Below are positions 13,834-17,794 of a stretch of 17,794 nucleotides of DNA, one piece after another; the first letter of the stretch is position 1; every line of letters starts with the position of its first letter. Origin of the DNA: Oscillospiraceae bacterium. GTDB lineage: Bacteria > Bacillota > Clostridia > Oscillospirales > Ruminococcaceae. The stretch covers positions 1-17,794 of the forward strand of contig SVMQ01000017.1 in assembly GCA_015067375.1 (NCBI GenBank), given 5' to 3'. The translations under genes and the position numbers were made by a program. Below the pieces are notes generated by a model that was given only the letters and a program-made list of their open reading frames with translations, made no database searches and was not told the DNA's origin.

Positions 13834-15111
13834 ATGAATATCTTAGTTGTAGGCGGCGGCGGCCGCGAACACGCAATTATCACCGCCCTTTCCAAGTCCG
13901 CAAAGGTGGACAAGCTTTATGCAGCACCCGGCAACGGCGGCATATCCAAGCTTGCGGAATGTTTCCCTGTTAAAGCTACGGATATCGACGGTATGCTGGA
14001 GCTTGCCAAAAAGCTGCAGCCCGATTACGTTTTCGTTGCCCCCGATGACCCCCTCGTTCTCGGCATGGTGGACAAGCTGAATGAAGCAGGCTTCAAAACA
14101 TTCGGCCCGCGCGCGAATGCGGCTATCCTTGAGGGCAGCAAGGTGTTCTCAAAGGCGCTGATGAAAAAGTATAACATCCCCACAGCAGGCTACGAGACCT
14201 TCACGGACGCAGAAAAGGCTATCGAATACATAAAGGCACAGAACAGCTATCCCGCCGTTATCAAGTGTGACGGTCTTGCGCTCGGCAAGGGCGTTATCAT
14301 CGCAAAGGATTTCGAGGAGGCTAAGGACGCCGTAAACTCCATGCTGCTTGACGGCAAGTTCGGTGCATCGGGCAGCGAGATCGTTGTCGAGGAGTTCATG
14401 ACAGGCCCTGAGGTCACAGTGCTGGCGTTCACTGACGGCAAGACCGTAAAGCCTATGATATCCTCCATGGATCACAAGCGTGCATACGACAACGACGAGG
14501 GCCTTAACACAGGCGGAATGGGTACTATCGCTCCCAATCCCTGCTATACAGACGCGTTCAAGGCAGAGTGCATGGAAAAGATATTCAAGCCCACCATCGC
14601 GGCTATGCAGGCAGAGGGCAGACCGTTCAAGGGCTGTCTGTACTTCGGTCTGATGCTCACTCCTAACGGCGCACGCGTTATCGAGTACAACTGCCGTTTC
14701 GGTGATCCCGAGACACAGGTAGTTCTCCCTCTGCTGGAGACCGACCTTGTTGACATCATCGAGGCTATCTGGGAAGAGAAGCTGGACGCTCTCGATATCA
14801 AGTGGAGCGAAAAGTCCTGTGCTTGTGTAGTTATCGCAAGCGGCGGCTATCCCGAGAAATACGAAACAGGCAAGCAGATCAGCGGTCTTGACGAAAACGG
14901 TCAGTCCGATCTCGCGTATGTCTACCACGCCGGCACAAAGCTTGAGGGCGGCAAGTTCCTCACAGCAGGCGGTCGTGTACTCGGCGTTACTGCAACAGGC
15001 GATGACCTCAAGGCCGCACTGGACAGCGCATACAAGGCTGTTGATACCATCACCTTTGAAAAGGCGCACTTCAGAAAGGACATCGGCAAGCGCGCACTCG
15101 AAGCATTATAA
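13834..15111 (+). CDS. purD: Phosphoribosylamine-glycine ligase (GAR synthetase)
   Basis: A 425-residue enzyme of the second step of de novo purine synthesis: ATP-dependent ligation of glycine to 5-phosphoribosylamine. N-domain MNILVVGGGGREHAI and AAPGNGG bind the phosphoribosyl substrate. The ATP-grasp domain (about 100-290) has IKCDGLALGKGV, the NTGGMG loop and EYNCRFGDPETQVVLPLL with the metal-binding Glu/Asn. The C-terminal domain with GYPEKYETGK is complete. The ATG at 13834 starts the conserved N-terminus and has AAAGGAA about 9 bases upstream; an in-frame ATG at 13786 falls in the promoter. It stands alone with its own promoter rather than in a pur operon. Confidence 0.97.
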   Translation: MNILVVGGGGREHAIITALSKSAKVDKLYAAPGNGGISKLAECFPVKATDIDGMLELAKKLQPDYVFVAPDDPLVLGMVDKLNEAGFKTFGPRANAAILEGSKVFSKALMKKYNIPTAGYETFTDAEKAIEYIKAQNSYPAVIKCDGLALGKGVIIAKDFEEAKDAVNSMLLDGKFGASGSEIVVEEFMTGPEVTVLAFTDGKTVKPMISSMDHKRAYDNDEGLNTGGMGTIAPNPCYTDAFKAECMEKIFKPTIAAMQAEGRPFKGCLYFGLMLTPNGARVIEYNCRFGDPETQVVLPLLETDLVDIIEAIWEEKLDALDIKWSEKSCACVVIASGGYPEKYETGKQISGLDENGQSDLAYVYHAGTKLEGGKFLTAGGRVLGVTATGDDLKAALDSAYKAVDTITFEKAHFRKDIGKRALEAL

Positions 15112-15118
15112 TAACAAT

Positions 15119-15141
15119 GAGCCACCCAAAACGGGTGGCTC
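15119..15141. terminator. Hairpin after purD
   Basis: A 9-bp stem (GAGCCACCC at 15119-15127, GGGTGGCTC at 15133-15141) with an AAAAC loop lies 7 bases after the purD stop. On the + strand TGATTATTG follows, a weak tract; on the - strand ATTGTTATTATA follows. It probably serves purD with help from the next hairpin. Confidence 0.7.
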
Positions 15142-15168
15142 TGATTATTGGGGGAATATGACATACCA

Positions 15169-15192
15169 AAGGGCGACCCGAAAGCCGCCCTT
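15169..15192. terminator. Second hairpin between purD and the MIP channel gene
   Basis: AAGGGCG (15169-15175) pairs with CGCCCTT (15186-15192) over a 10-base loop. TTATTTGTGTT follows on the + strand. It lies between convergent stops, so it can end purD read-through and probably also the channel transcript from the other side. Confidence 0.6.
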
Positions 15193-15210
15193 ATTTGTGT
15201 TATGTACCTC

Positions 15211-15930
15211 TCATCCAAGCTTGTTCTTGATGTATGTAGTAGCAATAACTGCAACGATACCGCCGAGAGAAGAGCCTACCAGATTAACGATAAGCTGATA
15301 GCTCCAGTCTACCTTTTCCTTGTTCTTGTTGGGGATAGGCAGGATAGCAAACCATACGCTGCTGAATACGGAACGCATAGCGTTCATGCTGAAGCCAGTG
15401 CTGTTTAGCGTAAGAGAGAGGATAGCAACGGACGCAAAGCCTACCGCACCGATAACGAGCGGGTTTGCGACATTGGTAATGCCCATGAATACAAGGAACA
15501 GGAACATGAATGTTGCAAGGAACTCCTGAACGAAATTGAGGGGCATATTCTTCTCAACGGGGTAAGCAGAGAAGATACCGCGCTTGGATTCCTCGGGAGA
15601 AGCCTTGAAGGAATCATGGAAGAATACCATGCACAGAAGCACTGCCGCGCCTGCCGCAAGGAATTCCATAAGCAGATAGATAGCCGCATCCTTGATGGAC
15701 AGACCGTTATAAATAAGATTACCGAGAACAACGCCTGGGTTGAGATAAGCGGGGCCTCCCATAACTACCGCGATAGCAAGACCGAAGCCAACAGCAAGGC
15801 TCCATGCCACGACCAGCTCGATATAGTTAAGCTTTCCTACAAGCGTCTTTTTCAGCGATACATTACACATATAGGAATAGCCGCCCAGCAGGAAGATAAG
15901 ACTTCCGACAAATTCTGACAAATAAGCCAT
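15211..15930 (-). CDS. MIP/aquaporin family channel with altered NPA boxes
   Basis: A 239-residue membrane protein with about six spans and the two half-helix repeats of MIP channels. The first box is AYLNPGVVLG (NPG at 64-66) and the second is GFSMNAMRSVF (NAM at 183-185), followed by the Arg186 expected in the selectivity filter. Standard members have NPA twice, so both boxes are altered while both Asn residues remain. The C-terminal half keeps EF.ATF (136-141) and a final hydrophobic span. GGGAGG at 15939-15944 is 8 bases before the ATG; an upstream in-frame start at 15987 overlaps the promoter. It would pass water, glycerol or another small neutral solute; no glycerol genes are nearby. 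Confidence 0.85.
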   Translation of the reverse strand: MAYLSEFVGSLIFLLGGYSYMCNVSLKKTLVGKLNYIELVVAWSLAVGFGLAIAVVMGGPAYLNPGVVLGNLIYNGLSIKDAAIYLLMEFLAAGAAVLLCMVFFHDSFKASPEESKRGIFSAYPVEKNMPLNFVQEFLATFMFLFLVFMGITNVANPLVIGAVGFASVAILSLTLNSTGFSMNAMRSVFSSVWFAILPIPNKNKEKVDWSYQLIVNLVGSSLGGIVAVIATTYIKNKLG

Positions 15931-15958
15931 AACAAAAACCTCCCAATTGTTTTTGTTA

Positions 15959-15987
15959 AGTATAGCACACTTTGATAAATCTGTCAA
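15959..15987 (-). promoter_or_regulatory. Sigma-A promoter of the MIP channel gene
   Basis: On the - strand TTGACA (15982-15987), 17 bases, TATACT (15959-15964) preceded by TGC. The leader is about 22 bases. The bases between here and 16088 hold no gene that I can see. Confidence 0.85.
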
Positions 15988-16088
15988 TAATTTTTACGTA
16001 TTTTTTCACTTTTTGGTGGTTTTCACAAAACGCCAACTTCATATTTAGCTATTAGGGATAATTTATAGCACTTATTGCCAAAACAGGT

Positions 16089-16123
16089 ACAGCCATCATC
16101 CCTGCCAACGGAATGATGGCTGT
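16089..16123. terminator. Terminator at the end of the germination operon
   Basis: An 11-bp perfect stem (ACAGCCATCAT at 16089-16099 with ATGATGGCTGT at 16113-16123) with a 13-base loop begins 2 bases after the Ger(x)C stop. On the - strand ACCTGTTTTGG follows, a short T-run; the + strand side has TATTATATC. Confidence 0.75.
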
Positions 16124-16125
16124 TA

Positions 16126-17049
16126 TTATATCACCAGCATGAATTCCTTACCCGCACTGACAGCAGCAAGAAGCTGCTCCTCTGCCTGCTTTTCCTGCTC
16201 CTGTGACAGCGCTTTTCCCGAGCGCGAGCGGTAATGCGCGCTTACCTGTGGTCTGCCGTTTTTTAGCTCTGCCTTGATGTCATAAGCCTCACAGGTCAGC
16301 TCACTGCCGTCCGTCACAAGGCTCAGCTGGATGCTGTCAGCTTCGCCAGAAAGCAGCATCGCACCGACAGTGGTACTCTTGTCCGCAAAGCTGCCGAGCC
16401 TGCCGCCGCTTATCACACGCGAGCCATTAAGTTCAGCCGTCTTGCCGCTTTTGTCCTTTGTCATTCCGCTGCCGTTGACCGTTTCACCAAAGCTGGGTAT
16501 CAGCGTAGGACTTCCCTCCTCGTGTGCTGACAGCACATCCAGCAGCGTTGCTTTCGGTGATATACCAAGATGATATGCATTATCTATCATCGAAACAGGC
16601 TTTTCCGCCGCAGTTATTCCCTCTGTGAATTCAAGGTCGGTAAGCATCTCGGCTGTATCAGCGCAGCAGACAGGCATATTCAGGCTGCAGCGCATATCCC
16701 TGTACAACATGGTCAACACTGAGGGGATATCCGCCTCCTCAAAGCCTCCGCCAAGCACCAGCAGCTTTGCCTCGCTCATATAGATATCCTTGCCGTCTAT
16801 CAGCGACAGCGACTGCACCGCTTCACCCAGAGTTTCACCCCTGCCTGTGACCTTTATGACGTTTGTCTTTGTCACGTCAAGCTCGCCGCTGCTTCCCCCT
16901 GCACTGAACAGCAGAACATTCAGCGTATACTCGCCATCCTCGTGGTCTATCGCCGCAAGCTGTACTATCGCCCTGTCCCCAAGCTCCGTTGTATCTGCAC
17001 AGCCGCACATCATCAGCGTCATTATCAATACGATGACCAGCTTTTTCAT
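16126..17049 (-). CDS. Ger(x)C family spore germination lipoprotein, short form
   Basis: A 307-residue protein starting MKKLVIVLIMTLMMCGCADTTELGDRAIV: a lipoprotein signal with lipidated Cys17, then the Ger(x)C opening (Cys-x-x-x-x-Glu-Leu) and an LAAIDHEDGEYTLNV strand. These C subunits sit on the outside of the spore inner membrane as part of GerA-type nutrient receptors. The N-domain (about 17-190) is recognisable, with DGKDIYMSEAKLLVLG. The C-domain follows (NGSRVISGGRLGSFADK) but stops at about EEQLLAAVSAGKEFMLVI. Members are usually about 350-400 residues, so roughly the last 60 are missing, and the terminator directly after the stop leaves no remnant. AAAGGAGA precedes the ATG by 6 bases, and the ATG overlaps the permease stop by 4 bases (ATGA). 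Confidence 0.85.
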   Translation of the reverse strand: MKKLVIVLIMTLMMCGCADTTELGDRAIVQLAAIDHEDGEYTLNVLLFSAGGSSGELDVTKTNVIKVTGRGETLGEAVQSLSLIDGKDIYMSEAKLLVLGGGFEEADIPSVLTMLYRDMRCSLNMPVCCADTAEMLTDLEFTEGITAAEKPVSMIDNAYHLGISPKATLLDVLSAHEEGSPTLIPSFGETVNGSGMTKDKSGKTAELNGSRVISGGRLGSFADKSTTVGAMLLSGEADSIQLSLVTDGSELTCEAYDIKAELKNGRPQVSAHYRSRSGKALSQEQEKQAEEQLLAAVSAGKEFMLVI

Positions 17050-17747
17050 GCCGCTTCTCCTTTCGCCACTGCCCTGCTGCCTGCTTGTTCCATCGAGCTT
17101 TTTATCGCCGCATAGCTGCCATACAGCAGCAGCGCACTTCTGAGCGCCGCACAAGCCGCCCAGATCGCTGAAGAAAAACCGTCCAACCGCTTGAACAGCG
17201 TGATATCCGCAAGCCCTGATGCCGCAATGAACGGATATTCCACTATTCCATAGAAGCCGCCCAGCACCGCCATCGAAAACAGGTCGATAAGCACCGATAA
17301 CGTCACACTGCACAGCGCGAAGATAAGCACAGCACCGCAAGCACCTATTCCGCGCTCACGCTTACGCACATAGGGCAGCACCGCCGCAAAGGCAAGATAC
17401 TCTCCGCAGTGCATCAGGCGCTCCAGTACAAGGTGCAGCATATCTTCCGCAGGCTGCATTCCGCCGAAGCTGCGCAGCTCGATATAGCTGACATCAGCAA
17501 GCACTACTACTGCTGTCAGGATAGCTGCCGCTGCCGCAAACAGCAGCCCAGCGCGGCTTATCGCTTCTATCCCCTTGAATGCCGCATACACAGCAAACGC
17601 GCCAAGCAGCACCGCAAGCACAGCCAGAGGAAGCATCAGCAGGCTGCCGCCGCGTGCAAGCAGCTTCACGCACAGCGCAGCGGCCAGCGCCATTTTGGTC
17701 GTTCGCACATCGATGGCGGGAAGATGCAGGCTCATCTTTTTCTTCAT
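17046..17747 (-). CDS. GerAB-like germination permease, short form
   Basis: A membrane protein of about 233 residues with roughly six or seven spans (about 16-32, 35-57, 66-86, 113-126, 135-162, 164-180, 191-213). KGIEAISRAGLLFA (58-71) and the IVEYPF/RLDGFSSAIW region match the middle and end of GerAB endospore permeases of the APC superfamily, which recognise the germinant. Full-length GerAB is about 360 residues with ten spans, so the first three spans seem absent. I chose the ATG at 17747 with GGAG 11 bases upstream; a GTG at 17756 overlapping the previous stop is the alternative. Its 4-base overlap with the Ger(x)C gene supports the assignment. Confidence 0.65.
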   Translation of the reverse strand: MKKKMSLHLPAIDVRTTKMALAAALCVKLLARGGSLLMLPLAVLAVLLGAFAVYAAFKGIEAISRAGLLFAAAAAILTAVVVLADVSYIELRSFGGMQPAEDMLHLVLERLMHCGEYLAFAAVLPYVRKRERGIGACGAVLIFALCSVTLSVLIDLFSMAVLGGFYGIVEYPFIAASGLADITLFKRLDGFSSAIWAACAALRSALLLYGSYAAIKSSMEQAGSRAVAKGEAA

Positions 17748-17752
17748 CGGCG

Positions 17753-17794
17753 TCACTGCTCCAATCCAAGCTCCTCATACGCCCTGTCGATCGT
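17753..17794 (-). CDS. C-terminal end of an upstream gene in the germination operon
   Basis: The last 13 codons (TIDRAYEELGLEQ) run off the window edge and end in TGA at 17753-17755. By operon order (A-B-C) it could be the end of a GerAA-type subunit, but the residues are too few to identify it. It could also be a separate protein carrying the missing N-terminal part of the permease. It overlaps the alternative GTG start of the next gene. Confidence 0.55.
   Translation of the reverse strand, partial: TIDRAYEELGLEQ

Noticed and set aside
14149..15069. 306-codon frame on the - strand opposite purD
   Set aside because: purD is unmistakable on the + strand and this frame shows no protein-like family features.

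Overview
The window looks like a chromosomal segment of an anaerobic, low-to-mid-GC, spore-forming Firmicute of class Clostridia, most likely a Ruminococcus-type Oscillospiraceae member. This is an inference from the prpC-prkC-rsgA-thiN cluster, near-consensus sigma-A promoters with 17-base spacers, strong GGAGG ribosome binding sites, an FMN riboswitch in front of a RibU-type ECF component, Ger-type spore germination genes, a secreted GH16 glycanase and a DUF5662 protein. No insertion sequence, integrase, CRISPR array, rRNA or tRNA gene was seen. The region reads as ordinary core chromosome with several small or divergent genes of interest.

Left part (1-5240, + strand). The end of a PP2C phosphatase is followed by its own promoter region and a PASTA-domain Ser/Thr kinase (prkC), then rsgA (30S-assembly GTPase), thiN (thiamine diphosphokinase) and a putative lipoprotein, closed by a strong hairpin at 5199-5232. 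rsgA has no ATG/GTG/TTG at its expected start. The homologous N-terminus and the Shine-Dalgarno point to an ATT start codon at 2809, in the same frame as prkC and separated from it by a single TGA.

Middle part (5244-11979, - strand). A methyl-accepting chemotaxis protein with its own promoter comes first. Next is an FMN-riboswitch operon (perfect-consensus promoter, about 200-nt unexplained leader, RFN element, terminator, ribU, DUF5662 gene). Beyond that is an operon of a methionine gamma-lyase-family PLP enzyme, a GH16 glycanase and the YicC endoribonuclease. Reading in the transcription direction, the PLP-enzyme operon runs up to the ribU promoter with no obvious terminator in between, so it may read into the riboswitch.

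Right part (12000-17794). This holds a 45-residue Cys-rich membrane miniprotein, a SLOG/DUF1273 protein, a 32-residue Asn/Gln-rich miniprotein, an unknown 167-residue protein, an orphan purD, a MIP-family channel with altered NPA boxes, and the distal end of a compact germination operon (short GerAB-like permease plus short Ger(x)C lipoprotein). Convergent pairs are separated by hairpins.

The best candidates for something new are: the ATT-started rsgA; DUF5662 as a flavin-linked gene; the unexplained leader RNA before the RFN element; the reduced Ger receptor; and the two very small proteins.
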